DNA of 64,000 bases, from assembly GCF_039414295.1 (NCBI RefSeq), contig NZ_JBCITM010000021.1:1-64000 (forward strand), read 5' to 3'. The notes beneath the pieces are model-generated. The model was not told the origin of the DNA. It saw nothing but the letters and a program-made list of their open reading frames with translations, and did no database searches. Position numbers and translations under genes: made by a program. Position 1 is the first letter of the stretch. Each line of letters begins with the position of its first letter. The stretch comes from Anoxynatronum sibiricum. Lineage in GTDB: Bacteria > Bacillota > Clostridia > Peptostreptococcales > Tindalliaceae. Below, piece after piece: positions 23,684 to 32,668 of this stretch.

Positions 23684-24508
23684 ATGACACCCGTTATTGA
23701 AATGAAAGGCTTGCGTATGCGCTATGGCAGTGATGGCCCCTATGTGCTCAACGGCATTGACCTTACCGTTACCCCCGGCACCATTATTGGATACATCGGA
23801 CCCAACGGGGCGGGCAAAAGCACCACGGTAAAGATCATGCTGGGCATGGTGCAGGAATATGAAGGGGATGTGTTGATTTTTGGCGAAAACATCCGAGAAA
23901 ACCCGGTGGCCTACAAACGGCGCATTGGCTATGTTCCAGAGGCTGCAGTACTGTATGACAGCCTCTCAGGCTCTGAATACCTGCGTTTTATCGGTGACCT
24001 CTACGACATGGAAGCAGATGACATCACCTCCAAAGCGGAACAGCTTTATGAGCTTTTCGGCATTGGCGACGCCCTGCACCACCGCATTTCCTCTTATTCC
24101 AAAGGGATGAAGCAAAAACTGATGATCATCGCCAGCCTCATTCACAATCCGGATATTTTGTTCTTTGATGAGCCTATCAGCGGGCTGGATGCCAACAGTG
24201 TGATGATTTTCAAGGCCCTGATGCAGCAGCTGGCCCACCAGGGAAAGACCATCTTCTATTCCTCCCATATCATGGAGGTGGTGGAAAAAATCAGTGACCG
24301 CATTGTGGTGCTGCACCAGGGGCAGGTGGTGGCCGATGGTTCCTTTGAAATGTTACAGGAAAAGAACCATGAAGGCACCTTGCAGGAAGTGTTTAACCAG
24401 CTCACCGGGTTCCATTCCCACGAGGCCATCGCCGCCTCCTTCGCCCAGGTGGTGACAGGGAATGCAATGGCAGCAGGGACGATGCCGGAGGAAGGGATGT
24501 TGAAATGA
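23684..24508 (+). CDS. ABC transporter ATP-binding protein
   Basis: This 274-aa ATPase powers the permease encoded next. Walker A is GPNGAGKST, the Q-loop region is followed by signature SYSKGMKQKL, Walker B is ILFFDEPISGLD and the switch histidine is in YSSHIMEV. The fold is that of ABC-2 type exporters (CcmA/YhaQ group). The ATG of MTPVIEMKGL is chosen for its GGGAGG; an upstream in-frame ATG lacks one. The stop overlaps the permease ATG by 4 bases. Confidence 0.9.
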   Translation: MTPVIEMKGLRMRYGSDGPYVLNGIDLTVTPGTIIGYIGPNGAGKSTTVKIMLGMVQEYEGDVLIFGENIRENPVAYKRRIGYVPEAAVLYDSLSGSEYLRFIGDLYDMEADDITSKAEQLYELFGIGDALHHRISSYSKGMKQKLMIIASLIHNPDILFFDEPISGLDANSVMIFKALMQQLAHQGKTIFYSSHIMEVVEKISDRIVVLHQGQVVADGSFEMLQEKNHEGTLQEVFNQLTGFHSHEAIAASFAQVVTGNAMAAGTMPEEGMLK

Positions 24509-26175
24509 CATCCTCCTTTCTGTTGATACGCCTGTTGAACCGGCTGCATCCCCTGATGCGCCGGCTGAAGGTGCACCCGGTACAGCTGACTCATATTCTT
24601 ACTTTAAAACTGACCCTGGAAGACCGGAAAACCACCGTGAACGAAAGCATGGGGGGCAAACCAGGAATGCTGAAAGGGATGAAAGCCAACCTGCTGATGC
24701 AGGCCTTCATCGGCCTGTTTATGGGGTTGGTGATGCTCCAGCCAGCCGATCTTTTTTACCCGGCCATGATCATCATGAGCATGAATGTGGTGATGATGGT
24801 GATGTATATGGTGACGGACTTTTCCCAGGTACTGCTGGACACCCGGGATACTGCCGTGATTATGACCCGGCCGGTGGACCCCCGCACCATGAATGCTGCC
24901 CGCATCATTCATGTGATTTATTACATGAGCAGCATGTTTGCCGCCCTGAACCTGGCCCCCCTGGCCATGGGGATTTACCGCCATGGGTTTCGGATGATTC
25001 CCGCTTTTCTTTTGGCATGGCTGTTTCTGCCCCTGCTGGTTATTTTTGTCACCACACTGCTCTATGGTTTTCTCATTCGCCGGTTCACCGGCGAAAAGCT
25101 GAAAGACATTCTGAATGTGTTTCAGGTGTTTTTTTCCATTATGACGGTGGTGGGGTATCAGGTGGCCATTCGCATTTTCAGCCTGGTGGATCTCCACATC
25201 ACCTTTTCCCTGAAATGGTGGACCTACCTGTTGCCCCCCGCCTGGTATGCCGGCCTTTTTAAAGTGGTGGTGGAGGGTGACCCCGACCCGGCTTACCGGC
25301 TGCTGATGGTTTTGGGGATGGTGTTGCCTGTGGTGCTGGGTTACTGGCTCATTCGACGGCTGCTGCCCCGGTACGAATACTACCTGACCAAACTCCAGGT
25401 GGAGGACGGCTTGCGGGTGCCTGCTGATTCCCTGCCCCGCCGGGTGCAGGAAGGCCTCTTCCGCTGGCTGTCCAAAGACCCTGTGGAGCTGGCTTTTATG
25501 CGGTTCTCAGCTGCCAACATGCGGCGTGACCGAAAGCTGAAACTGATGATGTACCCCAATCATGCGTTGGGCATGTTTTTTCCCCTGCTCATGCTGCTGC
25601 CTTACCTGCAGCGTTTTGACAGTCTGGCGGTTTCCCTCCAGGAGCTGCGGGGCGGCATGGGGTACCTGTCACTGTACCTGATGCTCCTGTTTCTTGCCAC
25701 CAATTTCAGCTTTCTACAGTTCAGTGAATGTGCCCCGGCGTCCTTTATTTACGACACCTTTCCTGCCAAAAATCGTCTGGTGATCTTCCGGGCGGCGCTG
25801 AAGGCCTATGGGGTGATTTATATGTTGCCGGCACTGCTGATCATGGGCGCGATTTATACCGGACTCATGGGCCCCGCCATTCTCCCCGGTCTGGGAGTGA
25901 TTCTGCTGGCTGCCTTTGCTCTGTTGGGGCTTCGGGGCATTATTCTGCAGCCTTTTCTTCCCTTCTCCCTGGAAGTCAGAGAAGCCGGCAACCGGGACAT
26001 TGGCGAAACCATCCTGTTCAGCATGGTTGTGGGAGGCATGAGCGGCCTCCATTTTCTCCTTGTTAAAAACCGTCCCCTCTGGGCACTGGCCGCCTGCATC
26101 CTATGGCTGGTGGTGATCAAGGTAGCCTTCGCCCGCATTCTCTCCCACGGGGAGCTGACACCCCAAAAGGAATAA
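24505..26175 (+). CDS. ABC exporter permease, multi-spanning
   Basis: A 556-aa membrane protein with about a dozen hydrophobic segments (ANLLMQAFIGLFMGLVML, FVTTLLYGFLI, YLSLYLMLLFLATNF). It is translationally coupled to the ATPase (ATGA). It resembles the large permeases paired with CcmA-like ATPases in Firmicutes that have no known substrate. No peptidase domain is present, so it is not a double-glycine bacteriocin exporter. A strong terminator follows. Confidence 0.8.
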   Translation: MTSSFLLIRLLNRLHPLMRRLKVHPVQLTHILTLKLTLEDRKTTVNESMGGKPGMLKGMKANLLMQAFIGLFMGLVMLQPADLFYPAMIIMSMNVVMMVMYMVTDFSQVLLDTRDTAVIMTRPVDPRTMNAARIIHVIYYMSSMFAALNLAPLAMGIYRHGFRMIPAFLLAWLFLPLLVIFVTTLLYGFLIRRFTGEKLKDILNVFQVFFSIMTVVGYQVAIRIFSLVDLHITFSLKWWTYLLPPAWYAGLFKVVVEGDPDPAYRLLMVLGMVLPVVLGYWLIRRLLPRYEYYLTKLQVEDGLRVPADSLPRRVQEGLFRWLSKDPVELAFMRFSAANMRRDRKLKLMMYPNHALGMFFPLLMLLPYLQRFDSLAVSLQELRGGMGYLSLYLMLLFLATNFSFLQFSECAPASFIYDTFPAKNRLVIFRAALKAYGVIYMLPALLIMGAIYTGLMGPAILPGLGVILLAAFALLGLRGIILQPFLPFSLEVREAGNRDIGETILFSMVVGGMSGLHFLLVKNRPLWALAACILWLVVIKVAFARILSHGELTPQKE

Positions 26176-26197
26176 GCACACCTCCAGCACACAAAAG

Positions 26198-26236
26198 AAG
26201 CCCAGGACGTTTATATGCGTCTCTGGGCCTTGTCTT
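26198..26236. terminator. Terminator of the ABC operon
   Basis: AAGCCCAGGACG pairs with CGTCTCTGGGCCTT around a short loop, followed by TGTCTTTTT. Confidence 0.82.
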
Positions 26237-26274
26237 TTTGAAGCCATTATTCAATTTTTTTACAGCAACTTTAC

Positions 26275-26306
26275 CAGTCGCTTGTCAGTCACTTGTCAGT
26301 CACTTA
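26275..26306. repeat. 11-bp tandem repeat, three units, at the end of the CPBP gene
   Basis: CAGTCGCTTGT, CAGTCACTTGT and CAGTCACTTA follow one another directly. The last unit overlaps the CPBP stop codon. Confidence 0.7.
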
Positions 26307-27053
26307 CAGGAAAAAGCAGATGATTCGGCTGACCACACGCATGAGCACAGGTACCCACAGAGAACCGGACCAGAGAGCCGCCAGCCCATAAACCAGTCCT
26401 TCTCCCGTTGCCACCAGCCCCTGGGAGAGCTGCGCCGTTACCGGATAAGTTTGCAAGGGGGCCAGGGACAATAGCGGTACCTGCAGCAGCCCATAAATGG
26501 CCGCCTGAATCAGCAAAGCTTTTTTGCCGGAAAGGTGTTGTTTCAGTTCTCCCAACACGAAACCACGAAAAAGGATTTCTTCTGCCAGTGGGCGGGCAAC
26601 CAACAACAGCAGACCCAGCTGCCACAGTCCCCGGGGGTCGACGATAAGTTGCGGTACAATCACTTCCATGCTTGCGGCACTTCTTGCCATCAACAAAGCT
26701 GCTCCCATCACCAGCCCTGCCAACAGAGAAAGCCCCGCATCTCTCAACGACGGTCTTGTAAAGAAACTGATTGCCTGCAAGCGTTGCTGCCGGTCACGAA
26801 AGAGCTGATAACACAGGCCCAAGGCTACGACGGGTGCCACTGCGTAGCGGCTGAGGGCCATCAACTCTTCCAGGGGCAGCCGCCCCATGCTGACCACCAG
26901 TTTGGGGGCGGCCATGCCCGTTACTTTCACCATAAAGCCATATAGACCCTGGATGATGCAAAAGATCAAAATATATTTCAGTGCCTGCCAGGAAGCCTGC
27001 AGCGTTCGGTTCACCATACCCACCTTTTCCACTCCTTCTCCCACTTGACCCAC
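26304..27053 (-). CDS. CPBP-family (Abi/CAAX-like) intramembrane protease
   Basis: A roughly 249-aa protein with about six to eight membrane segments. The family motif is PLAEEILFRGFVLGEL (EExxxR, at about residues 166-171). Members are glutamate-type intramembrane proteases linked to bacteriocin self-immunity or peptide maturation; the first Glu pair and Arg are intact. The later motifs with the two ligand histidines are not evident, which is common in divergent members. GTG 27053 has AAGGG 6 nt upstream; ATG 27017 is an alternative. It follows the sensor kinase gene in the same direction. Confidence 0.7.
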   Translation of the reverse strand: MGQVGEGVEKVGMVNRTLQASWQALKYILIFCIIQGLYGFMVKVTGMAAPKLVVSMGRLPLEELMALSRYAVAPVVALGLCYQLFRDRQQRLQAISFFTRPSLRDAGLSLLAGLVMGAALLMARSAASMEVIVPQLIVDPRGLWQLGLLLLVARPLAEEILFRGFVLGELKQHLSGKKALLIQAAIYGLLQVPLLSLAPLQTYPVTAQLSQGLVATGEGLVYGLAALWSGSLWVPVLMRVVSRIICFFL

Positions 27054-27193
27054 TTTTTTCCCTTCAAGTCGTTCATACCATTCATGCCATCCTTCGCTGG
27101 TGCTCTTTTTTATGCACCTTGTGATGACATCTTCGTCTCCTTATTATGACGGGGGAGGGGGCGTGTTTCAATGGGAGATGCAAAAGTGGTCGG

Positions 27194-28603
27194 TCAATGG
27201 TCAGAAATAACCAGCGGAATGGCCACATTGACGTTAAACCGGCGGCCTTCATCTTCAATCTTCAGGATTCCCTCATAGCGTTGGATGATCTGGCGAACGC
27301 TAAGTAATCCTAAACCATGCTCACCGGTGTTCATTCTGCCGTTGCTTTTTTCTTCAGCTTCTCCGGCTTCTTTAGCTTCTCCGGCAATGCTTTTATGGGA
27401 GTAACCCTCCCTTATCATTGCTTCGGTAATCTGCACCGTTGCCTTTTTTTGGTTAATCACCTGAATCACCAGGTGCTCCTGCTTCACGTGAACGCGAACA
27501 GCCATGTGGCGGTCTTCCACCGGCAGCTGTTCACAGGCTTCAATAGCATTGGTCACCAGATTACCCATGATGATGCACAAGTCAAGGGGGGCGATGGGCA
27601 AGGCGGCGGGAATCAGTGCTTCCAGTTCCATGGGAATCTGTTTTTCCCGGGCGGTCATGCGCTTCACATTCAGTAGTGCCGCCATTTCGGGATGCTCAAT
27701 GCCGATGAGGTCGTTGACGGTCTCCACCTCTTTGATGAGTTTCTGCACGTACTGGCGTGCCTCCTGGGGCCGGTTCATTTCCATCAGACCATATAGACAG
27801 TTCAGGTGATGGTTGAAGTCATGGCGCTGGGTTCTGACAGAAACCAGGGCCTCTTGCATGCTTTCGGTGAAAAACACCTGCTGGCGGTAGGCTTCTTCTT
27901 TGATTTGCCATTCCCGTTGCTGTTGATGAAGTACCGTCCGTTTGTTGAGAAAGATGAGTACCGTCACACTGAAGAACATCACCACCAACAAAAACGCCAC
28001 GAGGGCAAGCCGATCGATTCCTGATACAGCCTCTGAATGCATATAAATGGAAAAGCTGATAAAAATAACAGCGACGTTGAAAATACCTGCCAGCACCACT
28101 GTGGGAGCTATGCCTTCCCCCTCAATGTCAGCCGGGTGAAACAAGTTTAATTTGGGATAAAGGCCCAGCACCAGTACCAGCGACAATCCCTTCGAGCTGA
28201 CAATGCCCAACATGCGGTAAAAGCCCCATTCATTAAAGGTTTCCGGCGGCAAGCTGGTCAACGCCAACAGTACCACGATCACCAGCAGCTCTACAATAGA
28301 GATGGCAATCACCGCGACAATCATGCATCCCAAAATGCGCCGCAGCCGACTGGTGAAAATTTGCGTGAAAAAAAGGCCACTGACCAGCATCATCAGCAGC
28401 AATCCTGGTGTACTGGCAGAGCCGAAATAACGGTTCGTGAGGGCGTTAATGCTGCCGGCCGCCAACAGCAACGCCACTGTTTTTGCTTTTGAACCGCCCC
28501 GGTGCTTCAGAAAAGGACTCACCAGCCAGAAGATTAATGAAAGATCGACCATGCTGACGATCCAACGAACTATTTCTGCCACCACTATCACCTCATTTAC
28601 CAT
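27194..28603 (-). CDS. AgrC-like GHKL sensor histidine kinase
   Basis: A 469-aa kinase. The first half has six to seven membrane segments, as in peptide-sensing kinases. The phospho-acceptor motif RTQRHDFNHHLN is at about residues 257-268. The GHKL ATPase has the N box NLVTNAIEACE and the G box GEHGLGLLSV. An acidic insertion (GEAKEAGEAEEKSNG) precedes the G box. The ATG of MVNEVIVV is supported by AAGG 6 nt upstream. It pairs with the LytTR regulator encoded upstream. No signal-peptide gene is visible in the 191-bp gap between the two genes. Confidence 0.85.
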   Translation of the reverse strand: MVNEVIVVAEIVRWIVSMVDLSLIFWLVSPFLKHRGGSKAKTVALLLAAGSINALTNRYFGSASTPGLLLMMLVSGLFFTQIFTSRLRRILGCMIVAVIAISIVELLVIVVLLALTSLPPETFNEWGFYRMLGIVSSKGLSLVLVLGLYPKLNLFHPADIEGEGIAPTVVLAGIFNVAVIFISFSIYMHSEAVSGIDRLALVAFLLVVMFFSVTVLIFLNKRTVLHQQQREWQIKEEAYRQQVFFTESMQEALVSVRTQRHDFNHHLNCLYGLMEMNRPQEARQYVQKLIKEVETVNDLIGIEHPEMAALLNVKRMTAREKQIPMELEALIPAALPIAPLDLCIIMGNLVTNAIEACEQLPVEDRHMAVRVHVKQEHLVIQVINQKKATVQITEAMIREGYSHKSIAGEAKEAGEAEEKSNGRMNTGEHGLGLLSVRQIIQRYEGILKIEDEGRRFNVNVAIPLVISDH

Positions 28604-28794
28604 CACGTACCTTATCTCTTCAGCCTTACGTTTCATGCCCCGTATGCTAACACTTGCATCTACCCTCTTCTATTCCGTCACTTCCATTGACGCCTTCTGT
28701 ACCGCCGATTATGTCTTATCTACTCTCACTTACTCTTGACGCCTGCTTCCGACGCCTGTGGCTCAGTATGATTTCATTTTTTCGACCAGATTGT

Positions 28795-29520
28795 CTAATC
28801 AAAAAGCTGCTCTTCCAGTGCCGCTTTGACAGCGGGTCGATATCGTCGGCTGACGGGAATAATCGCTTCATACCCTTCCACATGAAGCCCTTCTGAAGTC
28901 AGACGCCGTATGCGAAACCGATTCACCAGAAATCCCTGGTGGCACTGGAGAAACCAGTGGGAGTCCAGATTTTCCTGGAGCTTTTTCAGGGTGCCGTAGC
29001 ATTCATACGATTCTGTCAGGGTATACACCGTCAGCTTGCGCAGCTTCTTTTCAATAAACAGCACTTCCTCATAAGGCACCTGTACCAGCTGCTCTTTGGT
29101 GTGCAGCACGATCCGCCTTTGCCTGGCTTTGAAAAGCCGTCTTTCTTCCAGTCTTCTGGTCACCTGATCCATGACCAGGCGCAACCGTTCTGCCGTCACT
29201 GGCTTCAGCAGGTATTGAAAGCCATCAATTTCATAGGCCTGCAGGGCGTAGTCGCCGTGACCGGTGATGAAGATCAGCAGTACTTCCGGGTTCAGTGCTT
29301 TTAAACGGCGACCGGTTTCGATGCCGTTGAGGGTTTTCATTTCCATATCCAGCAAAACTGCCTGCAGGTTTTCCAGCCCTGGATGTGCCAGCAACTCCTC
29401 GCCGCTGTTGGCGGTCATCACCTGGGCCTGGGCTGTCGAAGGGTATGTTTTCAGCACCTGACAGATGGCCGCCACCATGGTGGGATCATCGTCGCAGACG
29501 GCCAGTCGTTGAATGGTCAT
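28795..29520 (-). CDS. LytTR-family response regulator
   Basis: A 241-aa regulator. The receiver domain has CDDDPTM, the phospho-acceptor Asp in VLLDMEMKTLNG and FITGHGDYALQAYE. From about residue 135 a LytTR DNA-binding domain follows (LFIEKKLRKLTVYT, LQCHQGFLVNRFRI). The ATG is chosen for AAGGAGG; the frame extends further upstream without support. It is the first gene of a regulator-kinase-CPBP run and has an extended -10 promoter at 29581-29589. Confidence 0.9.
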   Translation of the reverse strand: MTIQRLAVCDDDPTMVAAICQVLKTYPSTAQAQVMTANSGEELLAHPGLENLQAVLLDMEMKTLNGIETGRRLKALNPEVLLIFITGHGDYALQAYEIDGFQYLLKPVTAERLRLVMDQVTRRLEERRLFKARQRRIVLHTKEQLVQVPYEEVLFIEKKLRKLTVYTLTESYECYGTLKKLQENLDSHWFLQCHQGFLVNRFRIRRLTSEGLHVEGYEAIIPVSRRYRPAVKAALEEQLFD

Positions 29521-29580
29521 CACACCGCCTCCTTTCAAACGGACTGGGGACATACGTCTTTCAATCCGCTTGTAATCGGT

Positions 29581-29589
29581 ATTATACCA
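29581..29589 (-). promoter_or_regulatory. Extended -10 promoter of the LytTR regulator gene
   Basis: TGGTATAAT on the minus strand, about 60 bases before the start codon. No good -35 is present at the usual distance. Confidence 0.45.
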
Positions 29590-29624
29590 CACCAAACGGC
29601 CGTTGGCATTTCTCTCTTTCTTTT

Positions 29625-29677
29625 TTGTTAACCATTTGATTTTTGTAGTTGACAAAACATTTTGCGCCCTTTATAAT
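29625..29677 (+). promoter_or_regulatory. bioY promoter overlapped by a BirA-type operator
   Basis: TTGACA (29649-29654) and TATAAT (29672-29677) have a 17-bp spacer. TTGTTAACC (29625-29633) and AGTTGACAA (29647-29655) form an inverted pair close to the known biotin operator half-site TTGTTAACC, with 13 bp between them. The right half covers the -35 box, so bound repressor would block polymerase. Confidence 0.75.
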
Positions 29678-29710
29678 GCGGGTAGTACATTCATTGAAGG
29701 AGGCGTTCCC

Positions 29711-30271
29711 TTGACCAGCAAAATGACGATTCATGACTACACGCGCATCGCCCTCATGGCCGCACTCATCAGCATTTCCAGTTATATCGCCGTTCCTTTA
29801 CCCTTTTCGCCGGTACCCGTTACCGCCCAGACCTTGGCGATTATGCTCTGCGGCATGTTGCTGACGGTACGGCAATCTTTTTACACCCTCTCCGTGTACC
29901 TGCTGCTGGGTACCATCGGCCTGCCGATTTTCGCCGGAGGAGGCTCTGGCTTGGGCATTATCATGGGGCCCACTGGTGGCTTTCTCTTCGGGTTTCTGTT
30001 AGCCGCTGTTTTCATCAGCCTCACCAAAGGTGACCAACCCAGCCTGTGGCGTTATGGGCTGGTGAACGCCATAGGCAGCCTGGTGGTGGTAAACCTGGCG
30101 GGAGTGCCCTGGCTGGCCTGGGCCACTGGCATGGACTTGCCTCAAGCCTTTGCCGTGGGCTTTATGCCTTTTCTCCCTGGCGCCATCATCAAGCTGGTGA
30201 TCGCCACCCTGCTGGCCTGGAAGCTGGTGCCGCAACTGCGCTGGTTGCCCGCAAGTCAGTCCAGCCATTGA
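29711..30271 (+). CDS. bioY: Biotin transporter substrate-binding component
   Basis: This 186-aa, six-helix membrane protein is the biotin-specific S component of an ECF transporter. Family motifs include PFSPVPVTAQTLAIML, YLLLGTIGLPIFAGG and GPTGGFLFGF. The TTG at 29711 sits 7 nt from AGGAGG and is preferred over the ATG four codons later. The BirA-type operator upstream supports regulation by biotin. No ECF ATPase genes are nearby, so it must share a module encoded elsewhere or work alone. Confidence 0.93.
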   Translation: MTSKMTIHDYTRIALMAALISISSYIAVPLPFSPVPVTAQTLAIMLCGMLLTVRQSFYTLSVYLLLGTIGLPIFAGGGSGLGIIMGPTGGFLFGFLLAAVFISLTKGDQPSLWRYGLVNAIGSLVVVNLAGVPWLAWATGMDLPQAFAVGFMPFLPGAIIKLVIATLLAWKLVPQLRWLPASQSSH

Positions 30272-30282
30272 TAGACCATCCC

Positions 30283-30326
30283 ACAACCGGGACAGGGGAA
30301 ACGTCCCCTTGTCTCGGTTGTTTGTT
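30283..30326. terminator. Bidirectional terminator between bioY and phnE
   Basis: ACAACCGGGACAGGGG pairs with CCCCTTGTCTCGGTTGT around a 6-nt loop, followed by TTGTTTTT. It serves both convergent operons. Confidence 0.88.
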
Positions 30327-30328
30327 TT

Positions 30329-31906
30329 TCATGTTACTTTTTGGCGTATGTAGTTGGAAAGCCTGTCGATGAGGATGATCATGACAGCTACTCCCAGCAG
30401 CAACAGCCCTACCCGCTCCCAGTTTCGCCAGTTGATGTTCATGGTCAGGGCTGTGCCGATGCCCCCGGCACCAATGATGCCCAGCACTGTGGCGTTTCTG
30501 ATGTTGGACTCCATCCGGTATAACAGCAGGCTGGTAAAATGGGGGAAGGTGTGGGGAAAGGCACCATGGCGGTATGCCTCAAACCGGGTGGCTCCCGTTA
30601 CCAAAACACTCTCTTTCACATTGCCCTGCATGTTTTCCAGCACTTCACTGTACATTTTTGTCAGAACTCCCGTGGTGTAGATACTCAGGGCCAACGCCCC
30701 TGCCAGGGGCCCGGGACCAACGCCCCTGAAAAAAATGATGGCCATGATAATGGGCGGAAACGTGCGCATGATGTTGATCAACCCCTTCGTTACCAGCGAA
30801 ATCGGCTTCGCCGGCGAAAGATTGCCGGCGGCAAAGTAGGAAAGCAGAATGGCAAGGAATCCCCCTGTGATCGTTGCAAATACGGCAATCAAAAAACTCT
30901 CAACAATGCCTTCCAGCAGCTTCGGATAATAAGAAAAGTCCACCTGCAGCATGCGCAAGACCATTTGCCTCCCCTGCCCATAGCCGACAGCCAGCCTTTC
31001 CAGGCTGATGTTGAGGCTGTTGATGATGCCCACCAGCATCACTGCCAAAAGAGCAGGGATGAGCACTGACTTGACTATCTGATGCTTTCTGTAGTGTTGA
31101 AGATTTTTGTAGGCCGGTGCATATTCCTTTAGAAACTTTCGCATCTGATAACTGAGAAGATCGATGAGAAGAATGGTGGCAAACAGCATCAGGATCATGG
31201 TTGCCAGGTTATCGTAGCGAAGATGGTTCAAGTCTCGCCACATCAATTGCCCAACTCCCCCTGCCCCCACCAGACCAAGAACCGTGGCACTTCTGATGTT
31301 GGTTTCTAAGACGATAAAAAACACAGACACTGCCATCCCCAGCATGTTGGGAAGCACGCAGTATCGAAGCACCTCCAGGGAACTGGCTCCCACCGATCGG
31401 GTGGAATTCAGTTGATTTTCGTTAATGGACTCGATATATTCCCGAAAAAGCTTCAGCGCCATTAAAAAGGCAATGATGGCAAGGGCCAGGGTGCCGGAAA
31501 ACTTTCCAATGCTGAAGACAGAAACCAGGAGCGCCGCCCAGATCAAACTGGGAATGGTTCTGAAAAAGGCAAACACCCCATTGAGCATCTTGCTCACATA
31601 CCGATTGGGGCTGATGTTTTCTGCAGTCAGCAATGAAACCGGAATGGCCAGCATCACCCCTGTCATCGATGACAGAATGGCAATTTCCAGGGTTTCCATG
31701 ATTTTTTCAAAGACTTCTCCCATATAAGAGAAATTGGGATGCGCCATGCGTCGAAAAAGATCTGCCATGTCCGGAAGCCCGGCAACAATTCTTCCAAGGC
31801 TGAACTCCACCCCTACCCCCATGAAAAACAAAAGGATCATGGCGAAAACCAGCCCAAGGCATCGGTGACGATTCCGCTTACTCATATAGTCTTTTAAGGA
31901 CATCAT
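30329..31906 (-). CDS. phnE: Fused double PhnE phosphonate/phosphate-ester ABC permease
   Basis: A 525-aa protein containing two PhnE permease domains in tandem (about residues 1-265 and 275-525). Each has its own coupling-helix motif: GASSLEVLRYCVLPNMLG in the first, GATRFEAYRHGAFPH in the second. Each also has an NIRSATVLG or NIRNATVLG segment. PhnE normally works as two chains; here one polypeptide supplies both. It takes up phosphonates or related compounds together with PhnC and PhnD. The 5' end overlaps phnC by 29 bases; a start eight codons in is also possible. Confidence 0.88.
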   Translation of the reverse strand: MMSLKDYMSKRNRHRCLGLVFAMILLFFMGVGVEFSLGRIVAGLPDMADLFRRMAHPNFSYMGEVFEKIMETLEIAILSSMTGVMLAIPVSLLTAENISPNRYVSKMLNGVFAFFRTIPSLIWAALLVSVFSIGKFSGTLALAIIAFLMALKLFREYIESINENQLNSTRSVGASSLEVLRYCVLPNMLGMAVSVFFIVLETNIRSATVLGLVGAGGVGQLMWRDLNHLRYDNLATMILMLFATILLIDLLSYQMRKFLKEYAPAYKNLQHYRKHQIVKSVLIPALLAVMLVGIINSLNISLERLAVGYGQGRQMVLRMLQVDFSYYPKLLEGIVESFLIAVFATITGGFLAILLSYFAAGNLSPAKPISLVTKGLINIMRTFPPIIMAIIFFRGVGPGPLAGALALSIYTTGVLTKMYSEVLENMQGNVKESVLVTGATRFEAYRHGAFPHTFPHFTSLLLYRMESNIRNATVLGIIGAGGIGTALTMNINWRNWERVGLLLLGVAVMIILIDRLSNYIRQKVT

Positions 31907-32609
31907 CTGTCAGGTCACCTGCTTTCCCGTCGTAAACCACCTTCCCCTTTTTCAGCCCCACAATTCTGGAGCAGTAGGCTTTTGCCAGCGCCACATCATG
32001 CAGGTTAATCAGAATAGTGATGTTCTTTTTGATATTGGCCCTTCGGAAGTATTCCATGATCAGGTGGGCCGTGGCTTGGTCCAGGCTGGCCACCGGCTCA
32101 TCTGCCAGTATGACTTTGGGCCGCTGGCACAGGGTTTTGGCGATGGCTACCCGCTGCTTCTGGCCGCCGCTGAGGCGATCGGCCCGTTCATACATTTTTT
32201 CTTCCAGCGCCACATACGACAGGGCTTTTTTAGCTCTTGCGTAGTCTTCCTGGCTGAAAATCCTGAAAAGTGACTGAAGAGACGTCTTGTAGGAAAGTCT
32301 GCCTATGAGAACGTTATCGATGACGGTGGAGCGGTCAATCAAGTTGTAGTCCTGAAAGATAAAGCCCATTTCCCTTCTTACTTTTCTTAGAGACTGACCG
32401 TTGAGGGTCATCAGATCCCGCTCATCCAAATAAACTGTTCCCCTGGTTGGCCGTACCAGCAAATTCATGCACTTGAGCAGGGTGGACTTGCCACTTCCGC
32501 TGGAGCCAATAATCCCGACAAATTCCCCCGGTGCCACCGTCAGGCTCACATCGTCAAGGGCCAGTGTTTTGTTGTCATAAATCACCTGCAGGTTTTCCGC
32601 CTTTAGCAT
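31878..32609 (-). CDS. phnC: Phosphonate ABC transporter ATP-binding protein
   Basis: A 243-aa ATPase. Walker A is GSSGSGKST, the signature is LSGGQKQR, Walker B is VILADEPVASLD, and the switch His is in NLHDV. The sequence follows the PhnC pattern, with FIFQDYNLID after the Q-loop. The ATG of MLKAENLQ has GGGAGTGGGAG upstream. It lies between phnD and the fused phnE. Confidence 0.92.
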   Translation of the reverse strand: MLKAENLQVIYDNKTLALDDVSLTVAPGEFVGIIGSSGSGKSTLLKCMNLLVRPTRGTVYLDERDLMTLNGQSLRKVRREMGFIFQDYNLIDRSTVIDNVLIGRLSYKTSLQSLFRIFSQEDYARAKKALSYVALEEKMYERADRLSGGQKQRVAIAKTLCQRPKVILADEPVASLDQATAHLIMEYFRRANIKKNITILINLHDVALAKAYCSRIVGLKKGKVVYDGKAGDLTDDVLKRLYE

Positions 32610-32668
32610 TACTCCCACTCCCGGTTCCGTCTCTTGATTGTGAATCCTGATTGCGCATCCTGCCTTTG

